Positions 1 to 8,886 of a stretch of 64,000 bases of DNA are shown piece by piece. This DNA is from Kocuria marina. GTDB lineage: Bacteria > Actinomycetota > Actinomycetes > Actinomycetales > Micrococcaceae. Both the position numbers and the translations under genes were made by a program. Numbering within the stretch: the first letter of the stretch is position 1; each line of letters opens with the position of its first letter. Under the pieces are notes generated by a model. It saw only the letters and a program-made list of their open reading frames with translations, searched no databases and was not told the origin of the DNA. The stretch is taken from NCBI GenBank assembly GCA_014652975.1, contig BMZV01000003.1:186001-250000 (forward strand), read 5' to 3'.

Positions 1-2950
1 AGCGGTCCGCGTGGTCCACGATCAGCGTGTTGGCGTTGGCGATGTCCAGGCCCGTTTCCACGATGGTGGTGCACACCAGGACGTCGAACTTCTTCTCCCA
101 GAAGTCCACGATGATCTGCTCCAGGCGCGACTCGCTCATCTGCCCGTGGGCCACCGCGATCCGCGCCTCGGGAACGAGTTCGGCGAGCGCTTTGGCCTGC
201 GCCTCGATCGAGGAGACACGGTTGTGGATGAAAAACACCTGGCCCTCGCGCATGAGCTCACGCCGGATGGCCGCGGAGACCTGCTTGTCCGTGTAGGGCC
301 CCGCGTACGTGAGCACGGGGTGGCGTTCCTCGGGCGGGGTCGCGAGCGTGGAGGTCTCACGGATGCCCGTCATGGACATCTCCAGCGTGCGTGGGATGGG
401 GGTCGCGGACATGGCCAGGACGTCCACGTCCGTGCGCATGGCCTTGAGCTTCTCCTTGTGCTCCACGCCGAAACGCTGTTCCTCGTCGATGATCACCAGG
501 CCCAGGTTCTTGAACTGGGTCTCCTTGGAGAGCAGTCGGTGGGTCCCGATGACGACGTCGATCGCGCCGGAGCGCAGTCCCTCGAGCGTGGCCTTGGACT
601 CCTTGGCGCTCTGGAACCGGGACAGCGTGGCCAGGCGCACCGGGAAGCCCGAGAAGCGTTCGGCGAAGGTCTCGGTGTGCTGCTGGGCGAGCAGCGTGGT
701 GGGCACGAGCACGGCCACCTGTTTGCCGTCCTGCACGGCCTTGAACGCCGCGCGCACCGCGACCTCGGTCTTGCCGTAGCCCACGTCCCCGGAGATCAAC
801 CGGTCCATGGGGATGGGCCGTTCCATGTCCGCCTTGACCTCGTCGATCGTGGTGAGCTGATCCGGGGTCTCCACGTACGGGAAGGCCTGTTCGAGTTCGC
901 GCTGCCACGGGGTGTCCGGGCCGAACGCGTAGCCCTTGGACGCCATGCGCGCCGAGTACAGCCGGATCAGCTCGTTGGCGATCTCCTTGACGGCCTTCTT
1001 GGCGCTGCGCTTGGTCTTGTTCCAGTCCGCGCCACCCATCTTGGACAACGACGGCGCTTCCCCGCCCACGTACGTGCTCACCTGGTCGAGCTGCTCCGTG
1101 GGCACGAACAACCGGTCCCGGGGACCGTTGCGCTTGGACGGCGCGTACTCGAGCACGAGGTACTCGCGCACGGGCTTGGGTTGACCCGGGGCGGTCATGG
1201 CCCCGGCGATCGGTCGCTGCACGAGTTCGATGAACTGCCCGATCCCGTGCTGCTCGTGCACCACGTAGTCGCCCTTCTGCAGGGCCAGGGGGTCCACCTG
1301 GTTGCGCTTGCGCCGCTGCGGCAGTTTGCGCTGCGCCCGGTTGTCGTAGGCGGTGGAACGCCCGAGCACGTCCGCCTCGGTCAGCAGGGCGGTGCGCGTG
1401 GCCTCGATGACGAACCCGCGTCCGGCGCGGGCCGTGGTCAGTTCCACGAGACCGGCCCGGGGCACCTCCGTGAGGCTGTCGCACCGGGCGGCGGGGATCT
1501 CCGCCCCGTGCAGCAGCTCGCTCAGCCGCTGCAGCGGTCCGGGGCCGTCCGTGACGAGCACGACCCGCCAGTCGTCGTGCATGCGCTCCCCCAGGAAGCG
1601 CAGCATGGCCTCCACGTCCCCCGAGAACCGGGTGGGTTCGCGCGCCGTGACGGTCAGGGTGTCGGCGTCGGTGTCCGCGAGCCGGACCTCCTCGTCCGCG
1701 GTGTCGGCGTCGATCTGGGAGGTCGTCACGGCGTTGACGTTGAGCCCCGTGACGGACCACCACCCCACCGACCGGTCGAGCGCGAGTTCCCGGACCTCCC
1801 CCACGGTGTGGAAGGACCCGGCGGCGAGCGTGCGGGACGCGCCGTCGTCGGCGTCGAGCGCGGCGTGCAGGTCCAGCGGGGCGTCGTTGCCGCCCGAGGC
1901 GGACTCCCACGCGGCCGTGAGGAACTCCTGGTTGGTGGCCACGAGGTCGTGCGCGCGGGCCCGGACCTTCTCGGGTTCGAGCACCACGGTCATGGAGCCT
2001 TCGGGCAGCAGGGACATGAGCTGGACCATCTCGTCCGCGAGCAGTGGCGCGAGCGATTCCATGCCCTCCACGTACTGCCCGCCGGCGATGCGCTCCAGGA
2101 TCTCGCGCCCGCCCGGCAGCTGTTCCTTGAGCTTGGCGGCGCGTGACTGCACCGACGGGGTGATGAGCAGTTCACGGCACGGCGGGGCCACGATCACGGA
2201 CGGGGACTCGGCATCGGTCAGCGTGCGCTGGTCCGCGACCGCGAACCACCGCATCTCGTCGAGCTCGTCCCCGAAGAACTCCGCGCGCACCGGGTGGTCC
2301 TCGGTGGGCGGGAAGACGTCGATGATGCCGCCGCGCACCGCGAACTCGCCGCGGCGGGTCACCATGTCCACGCGCGAATACGCTGCCCCGGCAAGGCTCG
2401 CCACGAGCTGTTGGAAGTCGTAGTCCTGGCCCGTGCGCAGCGTCACGGGTTCCATGGCGCCCAGCCCGGCGACCACGGGTTGCAGCACCGAACGCACCGG
2501 CGCCACGACCACGCGCAGCGGCTGTTCCCCGTCCTGCGCGTGTTCCAGGCGCCGCAGCACGCTCAATCGCTGGCCCACGGTGTCCGAGCGCGGCGAGAGG
2601 CGTTCGTGCGGCAGGGTCTCCCAGGACGGGAAGTTGGCGATCTGCTCGGCGGGCACGTAGGACGCGAGCCCGGCCTGCAGTTCCTCGGCTTCACGTCCCG
2701 TGGCGGTCACGGCCAGCAGGATCGGGGTGGACCCCGCGGAACCGTCCTCGGCCCCGTCGGACGACGACGCCGCCCCGGCCCCGTCCGCGAGGCCCCGCAC
2801 GATCTGCGCGAGCACCGGTGCGCGCAAGCCGTCGGTCGCGCTGATGATGGTCTCGGCGGAGCGCTCCGCGAGCGGCCGGGCGGCCTGCACGCGGATGTTC
2901 GCGAAGCTGCGGTCCTCGGAGAGCGCGGTGAGCAGACCGGTCAGGGACAT
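1..2950 (-). CDS. mfd: Transcription-repair coupling factor Mfd (3' end beyond the window)
   Basis: Mfd is the DNA translocase that displaces RNA polymerase stalled at lesions and recruits UvrA. About 983 codons are visible; the C-terminal part (end of the helicase and the D7 domain) is off the left edge. The protein starts MSLTGLLTALSEDRSF. A UvrB-homology region with GGIIDVFPP lies near residues 205-215, followed by the RNAP-interacting part. The helicase domain shows Walker A GDVGYGKTE, DEEQRFGV, and at the very edge the motif V region ETGLDIANANTL. The ATG at 2950 follows an AGGAG element about nine bases upstream. It is divergent from hemD. Assignment is secure; only the C-terminus cannot be judged. 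Confidence 0.96.
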   Translation of the reverse strand, partial: MSLTGLLTALSEDRSFANIRVQAARPLAERSAETIISATDGLRAPVLAQIVRGLADGAGAASSSDGAEDGSAGSTPILLAVTATGREAEELQAGLASYVPAEQIANFPSWETLPHERLSPRSDTVGQRLSVLRRLEHAQDGEQPLRVVVAPVRSVLQPVVAGLGAMEPVTLRTGQDYDFQQLVASLAGAAYSRVDMVTRRGEFAVRGGIIDVFPPTEDHPVRAEFFGDELDEMRWFAVADQRTLTDAESPSVIVAPPCRELLITPSVQSRAAKLKEQLPGGREILERIAGGQYVEGMESLAPLLADEMVQLMSLLPEGSMTVVLEPEKVRARAHDLVATNQEFLTAAWESASGGNDAPLDLHAALDADDGASRTLAAGSFHTVGEVRELALDRSVGWWSVTGLNVNAVTTSQIDADTADEEVRLADTDADTLTVTAREPTRFSGDVEAMLRFLGERMHDDWRVVLVTDGPGPLQRLSELLHGAEIPAARCDSLTEVPRAGLVELTTARAGRGFVIEATRTALLTEADVLGRSTAYDNRAQRKLPQRRKRNQVDPLALQKGDYVVHEQHGIGQFIELVQRPIAGAMTAPGQPKPVREYLVLEYAPSKRNGPRDRLFVPTEQLDQVSTYVGGEAPSLSKMGGADWNKTKRSAKKAVKEIANELIRLYSARMASKGYAFGPDTPWQRELEQAFPYVETPDQLTTIDEVKADMERPIPMDRLISGDVGYGKTEVAVRAAFKAVQDGKQVAVLVPTTLLAQQHTETFAERFSGFPVRLATLSRFQSAKESKATLEGLRSGAIDVVIGTHRLLSKETQFKNLGLVIIDEEQRFGVEHKEKLKAMRTDVDVLAMSATPIPRTLEMSMTGIRETSTLATPPEERHPVLTYAGPYTDKQVSAAIRRELMREGQVFFIHNRVSSIEAQAKALAELVPEARIAVAHGQMSESRLEQIIVDFWEKKFDVLVCTTIVETGLDIANANTLIVDHADR

Positions 2951-3208
2951 GGGTGGCTGACTCCTGGTGGGTGCGGTGAGCGGGGCCTGTGACCCCGTGC
3001 CCATGACGGGCGGGGCGGAACGCGCTACAGCCTACTCGGGGCGTCGGACACGCTCCCGCGCGAGCGCACCGTCCGGAACCCGTCCTCGCGGGAGGTGTGC
3101 CGGGTCGGCCGGGCTCGCGCGAGGTCAGCCCCGTACGCGAGCGCGCGGACCCGACACCGGTTCCGACGGCCGAACCGCGCCCGGGCGGCCCGCTCGTACC
3201 CTGGAGAC

Positions 3209-4057
3209 ATGACGACACCTGAGCACCCCGCCCTGACCGGACTGACCGTGGCCGTGACCGCGCACCGTCGCGCCGCAGAGCAGAGCGGGGCCTTCGAACG
3301 CCACGGGGCACGTGTGATCCACGCGCCCGCGCTCAAGCTCGCCCCGGTGGACCAGGACGACGCCGTTCTGGCCGCCGTGCGCGAGACGATCGCGACTCCC
3401 CCGGACGCCGTGCTCGTCACCACGGGCTACGGCTTCGACCGGTGGCTGCGCGTGGCCGAGCAGGAAGGGCTGGGCGACGAGCTGCTGGAAACGCTGCGCG
3501 GCGTCGTCGTCATGGCACGCGGAGCGAAGGCCCGGGGGCAGTTGCAGGCCAAGGGCGTGACGTGCGCGTACACGGGTGCGTCCGGGCGCACCGCGGAACT
3601 CGTGGACCGCGTGCTCGCGGGGGATCCCGCGGCGCAGCGCCCCGCGACCGTGACCGTGCAGGTGCACGGCACCACGGACGAGGCACAGCTCGAGCGGTTG
3701 CGCGCGGACGGGATCGCGGTGCGCGTGGTGGCGCCCTATCAGTGGGAGTCCGCGGACGAGGGTTCCCGACTGGCCGGGCTCGTGCGCGACGTCGTGGCCG
3801 GGGAGATCGATTACGTCACGTTCACCGCCGCGCCCGCCGTGGACGCCCTGTTCGACGCCGCTCGCTCGGTGGGCGCGTACGACGAGTTGGTGGGCGCATT
3901 ACGCGAGGGCCGGTGCACCGCGGTGGCGATCGGGCCGGTGTGCGTGCAGCCGCTCGAGGAAGCGGGCGTCACGAACGCCGTGGTGCCCGAGCGGTTCCGT
4001 CTGGGGGCCATGGTCAAGGCCGTGTGCGATCACGCGCGGGAGGCCGCCTCGCGGTAG
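3209..4057 (+). CDS. hemD: Uroporphyrinogen-III synthase
   Basis: A 282-residue HemD-family protein, which closes and inverts ring D of hydroxymethylbilane to give uroporphyrinogen III in haem and sirohaem synthesis. The sequence has the weakly conserved two-lobed HemD pattern: LTGLTVAVTAHRRA at the N-terminus, LVTTGYGFDRW in the first lobe, YVTFTAAPAVDALF and TAVAIGPVCVQPLEEAG in the second. The ATG was chosen because TACCCT (3197-3202) ends six bases before it, which fits a leaderless transcript. It is shorter than fused HemD-regulator proteins, with no DNA-binding domain. Its 3' end overlaps the convergent CbiX-type gene by 28 bp; both belong to tetrapyrrole metabolism. Confidence 0.87.
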   Translation: MTTPEHPALTGLTVAVTAHRRAAEQSGAFERHGARVIHAPALKLAPVDQDDAVLAAVRETIATPPDAVLVTTGYGFDRWLRVAEQEGLGDELLETLRGVVVMARGAKARGQLQAKGVTCAYTGASGRTAELVDRVLAGDPAAQRPATVTVQVHGTTDEAQLERLRADGIAVRVVAPYQWESADEGSRLAGLVRDVVAGEIDYVTFTAAPAVDALFDAARSVGAYDELVGALREGRCTAVAIGPVCVQPLEEAGVTNAVVPERFRLGAMVKAVCDHAREAASR

Positions 4058-4857
4058 TGCTCCACCGTGAGCTTCACGAGTTCCGGGGGCACCGATCCGG
4101 GGTGGACGAGCAGCGGCTCGGCCGCGATGTCGCCGCCGGCCGAGAGGACGCGACCGTGGAAGAAACCCGGTGCCAGGAGGTACGGGACGAGCAGCACGCG
4201 CCCGGCGTCGTCGGGAGTACCTTCCGTGCGGCGCGGCATTTGCGGATCGGATTCCGCATCGCGTGAGCCGGGGTGCTCGACGTGTCGGCCGAGCTCCGCG
4301 CGCGCGGCGGCGACGGCGTCGGGAACCGAGGGCCGCGCCGCCGAGAGGTAGCAGGCCGTCACGGGCGCGCCCAGTGCAGCGCCGAGGTATCGGGCCATGA
4401 GCTCGCAATCGTCCCGCGAACGCGGATCGGAGGATCCCGCCGCGACCATGAGCACGCGATCGGCCGGTGCGAGACCGGGTGCACCCGCGGCGTCGAGCGC
4501 CTCGGCGAGCCGCCGGGCCATCACGGCCGCCAGGCGACGATCAGGGCCCAGTGCCGCGGCCACGACGTGCTGCGGTGAGGACTCGACGGCCCGGGCCATG
4601 TCCACGAACACGTGGTACCCGGCGGAGAGCAACAGCGGCACGACCACCGCGGGATGCTCGGCGTGTTCCCGGGTGCGCGCCACCAGATCGGGTTCCTGGA
4701 CGTCCACCCACGTGTCCACCACGTCCACCTCGGGAAGGGCCGCACGCACCTGCTCGACCAGGGCGGCGACGGCGCGCTGTCCCCGCTCGTCGCGGGTCCC
4801 GTGGGCGCACGCGAGCAGGACGGGAGCGGAGGCGGGATGCGGGTTCACACAGTCCAT
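4030..4857 (-). CDS. Sirohydrochlorin/cobalt chelatase, CbiX-SirB type
   Basis: A 275-residue chelatase-family protein predicted to insert a metal (iron for sirohaem, or cobalt) into sirohydrochlorin. The N-terminus carries the family motif LLACAHGTRDERG, whose His is the metal-site ligand. Next come VVVPLLLSAGYHVFVD and AALGPDRRLA, typical of CbiX. The second half repeats the fold (MVAAGSSDPRSRDD, LVPYLLAPGFFHGRV), as in the long two-lobed form. The ATG at 4857 gives the expected compact N-terminus (MDCVNPHPAS); an upstream ATG at 4887 is possible. No cob or cys genes are nearby to separate iron from cobalt. Confidence 0.85.
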   Translation of the reverse strand: MDCVNPHPASAPVLLACAHGTRDERGQRAVAALVEQVRAALPEVDVVDTWVDVQEPDLVARTREHAEHPAVVVPLLLSAGYHVFVDMARAVESSPQHVVAAALGPDRRLAAVMARRLAEALDAAGAPGLAPADRVLMVAAGSSDPRSRDDCELMARYLGAALGAPVTACYLSAARPSVPDAVAAARAELGRHVEHPGSRDAESDPQMPRRTEGTPDDAGRVLLVPYLLAPGFFHGRVLSAGGDIAAEPLLVHPGSVPPELVKLTVEHYREAASRA

Positions 4858-4994
4858 TGTGCCGGTTTCCCGGCTTGCGCGGCGCATCCGGGAGGCCGCG
4901 GTCGCGGGACCGATGACTAGGATGAGGGCAGCCCGCGCACCGTGTCCCACGGCGCGCGGAAACCGACGATTCGGCGACGACCCTGAGGAGCACC

Positions 4995-5495
4995 ATGTCC
5001 GTCAACGCTTCCACCACCATCAAGGCCCCCGTGGACACCGTCCTGGCCACGTTCGTGGACGAGGCCTTCGTCCGTCACGTGAGCGCCTTGGCCGGAACGC
5101 AGTTCGAGTCCTTCGAGGTCAACGGGGACACCTCCACGGCGTTCACCGCGAGCACCGTACGCAGCATGGGCTCGGACAGGCTGCCGGACGTGGCGCAGAA
5201 GTTCGTCAAGGGCGGGGTGAAGCTCACCCAGGTGGATACGTACGACGCCCCCGCCGCGGACGGTTCCCGTACCGTGCGCACCGAGATCAAAGTGGCCGGT
5301 CTGCCCGTGGGAGCCACCGCGCACCAGACCATCAAGCCCCTGGGTGAGAACGAGACCTCGGTGGACGTCACCGGTGAGGTGCAGGCCAACATCCCGCTCG
5401 TGGGCAAGAAGATCGCCGCGGCCGCCGAGCCCTACATCGGCAAGGCTCTGACCCTGCAGGCCCGCCAGGCCGAGGCGTGGATCGCCAAGAACTGA
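4995..5495 (+). CDS. DUF2505 family protein
   Basis: A 166-residue soluble protein of the actinobacterial DUF2505 family, which is related in shape to the SRPBCC/START lipid-binding fold (family knowledge; no function is established). It begins MSVNASTTIKAPVDTVLATF, resembling the first strand-helix of that fold. It ends with a helix containing IAAAAEPYIGKALTLQARQ, like the long C-terminal helix that closes such cavities. There is no signal peptide or membrane segment. An AGGAG ribosome site lies seven bases before the ATG, and TAGGAT at 4918-4923 could be its -10. A strong hairpin follows the stop. Confidence 0.8.
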   Translation: MSVNASTTIKAPVDTVLATFVDEAFVRHVSALAGTQFESFEVNGDTSTAFTASTVRSMGSDRLPDVAQKFVKGGVKLTQVDTYDAPAADGSRTVRTEIKVAGLPVGATAHQTIKPLGENETSVDVTGEVQANIPLVGKKIAAAAEPYIGKALTLQARQAEAWIAKN

Positions 5496-5511
5496 GCGCC
5501 TTGCGGGTCTA

Positions 5512-5552
5512 GGATGGCCGGGCGGGAACCATCGGTGCCCGCCCGGCCATCC
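5512..5552 (+). terminator. Hairpin terminator after the DUF2505 gene
   Basis: A perfect 15-bp inverted repeat (arms 5512-5526 and 5538-5552, loop of 11 bases) lies 16 bp after the stop codon and before nhaA. It is followed by TTCGTCC rather than a T run. Confidence 0.75.
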
Positions 5553-5610
5553 TTCGTCCTACTCGACAACCGCGGTTCACCTCTGAACCACGTGACGGGA
5601 GTTCCTTGTC

Positions 5611-6903
5611 TTGAGCACAGACACGCAGACGTCCTCCGGTTCCGGTGGATCCTTCACGAATTTCCTCCGCCGGGACACCACCGGCGGTCTCCTCCTTCTG
5701 ATCGCCATGGTGTTGGCCCTCGTGATCGCCAATTCCCCGTGGGGGGAGGTCTACTTCGGGCTGCGTGACACCGAGGTGGGCCCGAGTGTGGCCGGGCTGC
5801 AGCACACCGTGGGGCACTGGGCCTCGGACGGGCTGCTCGCGATCTTCTTCTTCCTCACGGGGTTGGAGTTGAAGGCCGAGTTCGTGGACGGGGAACTGCA
5901 CAACATCCGTAAGGCGATCCTGCCGGTCGTGGCCGCGTGCGGCGGCGTGCTCGTTCCCGCGTTGATCTTCCTGGGGGTCAACCTGGCCGCCGGTTCGGAG
6001 CGCACCGCGCTGCACGGCTGGGCGATCCCCACCGCCACGGACATCGCCTTCGCGGTGTCGGTGCTCGCGGTCGTGGGTTCATCCCTTCCCGTGGCCATGC
6101 GCACGTTCCTGTTGACCCTGGCGGTCGTGGACGACCTCATCGCGATCGCGATCATCGCGTTCGTCTACACCGAGAGCGTGAACTTCCCGTTCCTGGGCGG
6201 GGCCGCGGTGCTGCTGGCACTGTACTGGTTCCTCACCCACAAGTTCATGGGGTGGTTCATGGCCCGGCACTGGGCCGCGTGGGTCATCCTGCTGCCCATC
6301 GGTGTGGTGACGTGGTGGCTGGTCTACGAGTCCGGGATCCACGCGACGATCGCGGGCGTCCTGTTGGGCTTCATGGTCCCCGTGCTCAAGCAGAAGCCGC
6401 GCATCATCCGTCAGGAGGACCCGCGCATGGGGTTGGCACCCGTGCTCGAACACCGCTTCCGTCCGCTGTCCAACGGCTTCGTGATCCCCGTCTTCGCGTT
6501 CTTCTCGGCGGGTGTGGCCGTGGGCGGCTGGGACGGTGTGACCTCCGCCGCCACGGACCCGGTGGCCCTGGGCATCGTGGCCGGTCTACTGCTCGGCAAG
6601 CCCATCGGCATCTTCGGTGCCGCGTGGCTCATGGACCGTTTCACGTCTGCGGAGAAGGACCGGGACTACACGTGGTTCGACATGTTCGGCATGACGATCG
6701 TCGCGGGCATCGGGTTCACGGTGTCCCTGCTCGTGGGCGAACTGAGCTTCGGTGAGGGCAGCCCCCACGGTGACCACGCCAAGGTGGGCATCCTGTGCGG
6801 TTCCCTGCTCGCCGCGCTGATCGGTGGCGCTCTCGTGGCCACGCGCAACAAGAAGTACAAGGCGATGCGCGCGGCCGGCCACGACCCGGACACCCTGGAC
6901 TGA
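5611..6903 (+). CDS. nhaA: Na+/H+ antiporter NhaA
   Basis: NhaA exchanges two protons for one sodium ion across the inner membrane and serves in pH and salt homeostasis. The 430-residue product is the usual length for actinobacterial NhaA, with about 12 hydrophobic segments from residue 25 to 415. The diagnostic Asp pair sits in AVVDDLIAIAI (D174/D175, matching E. coli D163/D164), and PTATDIAFAV carries the third key Asp (D144). The start is a TTG at 5611 preceded by ACGGGAG; no in-frame ATG gives the conserved N-terminal helix. It is a single gene between two hairpin terminators. Confidence 0.95.
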   Translation: MSTDTQTSSGSGGSFTNFLRRDTTGGLLLLIAMVLALVIANSPWGEVYFGLRDTEVGPSVAGLQHTVGHWASDGLLAIFFFLTGLELKAEFVDGELHNIRKAILPVVAACGGVLVPALIFLGVNLAAGSERTALHGWAIPTATDIAFAVSVLAVVGSSLPVAMRTFLLTLAVVDDLIAIAIIAFVYTESVNFPFLGGAAVLLALYWFLTHKFMGWFMARHWAAWVILLPIGVVTWWLVYESGIHATIAGVLLGFMVPVLKQKPRIIRQEDPRMGLAPVLEHRFRPLSNGFVIPVFAFFSAGVAVGGWDGVTSAATDPVALGIVAGLLLGKPIGIFGAAWLMDRFTSAEKDRDYTWFDMFGMTIVAGIGFTVSLLVGELSFGEGSPHGDHAKVGILCGSLLAALIGGALVATRNKKYKAMRAAGHDPDTLD

Positions 6904-6927
6904 CGCCCACACACCGCTGCACAAGAG

Positions 6928-6963
6928 ACGCGCCCGCTCCCCCGATCCGGGGAGCGGGCGCGT
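6928..6963. terminator. Bidirectional hairpin between nhaA and pth
   Basis: A perfect 15-bp stem (6928-6942 with 6949-6963) around a 6-base loop lies between the convergent nhaA and pth genes. No T run follows on either strand. Confidence 0.8.
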
Positions 6964-6979
6964 TACTCGTGCCGGGCGG

Positions 6980-7567
6980 TCAGGCCGGGTTGCGCGGGTG
7001 GAAGTACTGCTGCGCGGCGGTCAAGCCCCGCTCGCTGAGCATCTCGACGGCGTCGGCGGCGTCGGAGACGAGCAGGGGCAGCTCCTTCGCCTGCGCGCCG
7101 GAGAAGCGTTTGAGCACGTAGTCCGCGGTGTCCATGCGTCCCGGGGGTCGACCCACGCCCACGCGCACCCGCGCGTAACCGGGCCCGCCCATGGCCTTGG
7201 TGATGTCCCGCAACCCGTTGTGACCGCCCTCCCCGCCACCGCACTTGAGCTTGACGGCGCCGAAGGGCAGGTCGACGTCGTCGTGGACCACCACGAGTTC
7301 GTCCGCGCCCAGGGAATAGTACTTGGCCAACGCGCTCACGGGCCCCCCGGAGACGTTCATGTAGCTCAGGGGCTGGGCCAACACGAGTCGCGGCGCCCCC
7401 GGACGCATCCGGGTCTCCGCCACGGCGGCGCGCGCCTTGTGAGCGGAGAGTTTCACGCCGGCGCGCTGCGCGAGTTCGGCCACGACCATGGCACCGACGT
7501 TGTGCCGGGTCCCCGCGTAACGGTCCCCCGGGTTGCCCAGTCCCACGACCAGCGTGCGCTGCGTCAT
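6980..7567 (-). CDS. pth: Peptidyl-tRNA hydrolase
   Basis: Pth cleaves peptidyl-tRNAs released from stalled ribosomes. The 195-residue protein shows all family marks: VVGLGNPGDRYAGTRHNVG at the N-terminus with the substrate-binding Asn (N12) and catalytic His (H22), PLSYMNVSGGPV, VVHDDVDLPFG and GGGEGGHNGLRDI. The ATG at 7567 follows AAGAAGGGA. It lies 182 bp downstream of rplY on the same strand, an order common in Actinobacteria, but a hairpin lies between them. Confidence 0.96.
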   Translation of the reverse strand: MTQRTLVVGLGNPGDRYAGTRHNVGAMVVAELAQRAGVKLSAHKARAAVAETRMRPGAPRLVLAQPLSYMNVSGGPVSALAKYYSLGADELVVVHDDVDLPFGAVKLKCGGGEGGHNGLRDITKAMGGPGYARVRVGVGRPPGRMDTADYVLKRFSGAQAKELPLLVSDAADAVEMLSERGLTAAQQYFHPRNPA

Positions 7568-7672
7568 CTCGTGTCCCTTCTTCCGGGCGGGGCGGCCCCG
7601 CTCGTTCGTCCCGCACCGTATCGGGTGTCGGATTGTTCGTTGCCGGGGCCGTGTCCGGACCCGGGGACGACG

Positions 7673-7705
7673 GCGGCGGCAGGCACACGTGGTGCTTGCC
7701 GCCGC
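7673..7705 (-). terminator. Hairpin downstream of rplY
   Basis: Two 14-base arms (7673-7686 and 7692-7705) pair with one G-U wobble around a 5-base loop. The structure sits about 45 bp past the rplY stop and could terminate rplY or punctuate an rplY-pth transcript. No T tract follows. Confidence 0.5.
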
Positions 7706-7749
7706 TCATCACATCGCCTCAACCCGTTACGGACAGGCGATCACTCGGA

Positions 7750-8376
7750 TCACTCGTCGTCCGAGGACTCCCCGGCCGACTCCTGCGCGGTCTCGCCCTC
7801 GGCGTCCTCGGCCTCCGGCTCCTCACCCAGGTCCTGCTCCACGGGCTCGGACACGTTGATGACCAGCAGCTCGGGGTCGGACACGAGCGTGACACCGGAG
7901 GGCAGGGTCACGTCCGCGGCGTAGACGTGCTCGCCGGCCTCGCGGCCCTCGATGTCCACGACGACGTTCTCAGGAACCTTCAGCGCGTCGGCCTCGACGA
8001 GCAGGACGTTCTCCTCCACGTTGTGCACGGCGGTCGCGGCGACCTCGCCCTCGACGGTCACGGGGACCTCGACCTCGACACGCTCACCGCGGCGCACGGT
8101 CAGCAGGTCGATGTGCAGGATCTCGGGGCGCACGGGGTGGCGCTGGACGTCCTTGATCATCGCGAGGTGGCCCTCGCCGTCCACGTCGATCTCGAGCACA
8201 GCGTTGGAGTTACGGGACGCGAGCATCATGTCGTGGCCCGGCAGGATCACGTGCAGCGGCTCGGCACCGTGGCCGTAGATCACGGCGGGGATCTGGTCGT
8301 TGGCGCGCACGCGGCGGGAGTAGCCCTTGCCGAACTCGGTGCGCAGGGTCGCGGGAATGGTGATGACGTCCACCAT
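7750..8376 (-). CDS. rplY: 50S ribosomal protein bL25 (Ctc/TL5 form)
   Basis: A 208-residue general-stress-type L25 that binds 5S rRNA. The N-terminal L25 domain (residues 1-90) has RTEFGKGYSRRVRANDQIPAVIYG. It is followed by the TL5 C-terminal beta domain (VEVEVPVTVEGE, DIEGREAGEHVYAADVTLP) and a strongly acidic 30-residue tail ending in ESSDDE. The ATG at 8376 has a near-perfect GAAGGAG ribosome site. The long upstream open frame beginning at 8517 is not needed. The 510-bp region upstream separates it from a divergent envelope gene. Confidence 0.95.
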   Translation of the reverse strand: MVDVITIPATLRTEFGKGYSRRVRANDQIPAVIYGHGAEPLHVILPGHDMMLASRNSNAVLEIDVDGEGHLAMIKDVQRHPVRPEILHIDLLTVRRGERVEVEVPVTVEGEVAATAVHNVEENVLLVEADALKVPENVVVDIEGREAGEHVYAADVTLPSGVTLVSDPELLVINVSEPVEQDLGEEPEAEDAEGETAQESAGESSDDE

Positions 8377-8886
8377 GGCGGTTCTCCTTCGATCGTGGGT
8401 CTGGTTGGTTACCGTCAGACCGTCCGAGTCACGGTGGAGGTGCTCGCACCGTGCGTCCCGAACGTTGTTACGACCGACGTGGTGCGGTACCCCACTCGCC
8501 CACCGCTCGGGATGCACTCACCGGTCGCGGTAGATCGTAAGGATCCACAAGCCGTCGTCGATAACGGGGCGGGACGACCGCCCCCTCGCCTTGGCAACGG
8601 GCCCACAATAGCACGTGCCCCACCCCCGGCGCCGCCTCCGGGTTTGACCCCCAAGCGGGCGACGACGCGGCCCCGTCAAGGACGTCACATGTCCACAATT
8701 CTGTACCGATTCATGGACTCTGGGGGTATTCGAGCAGGTGAGAGAGTATGTTGACTAATTAGCGGGCGTAAATCTCGGGGGAGATGAACACCGCGGTGCG
8801 GGGACTCGTTGGGAACGGTCCACGCATCGGAGCGAGCGCGTGGGGCGTCTCGCCGTCGAACGGTTTTGGGGGAAGGTTCGTCGACC
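8377..8886. promoter_or_regulatory. 510-bp divergent intergenic region (rplY / sugar transferase)
   Basis: I see no protein or RNA gene in this stretch. Reading leftwards, TGC-TATTGT (8605-8610 on the minus strand) is a possible extended -10 for rplY. Reading rightwards, TATGTT (8747-8752) could serve the sugar transferase, leaving a leader of roughly 130 nt. Neither has a convincing -35. Confidence 0.3.

Noticed and set aside
11-2146. A 711-codon open frame on the plus strand across mfd
   Set aside because: It is the antisense shadow of mfd: its translation is His/Arg/Gly-rich without any domain, while the minus strand reads a complete Mfd.
8377-8886. Riboswitch in the long rplY/sugar-transferase gap
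   Set aside because: I found no conserved riboswitch core or clear pairing scheme in either direction.
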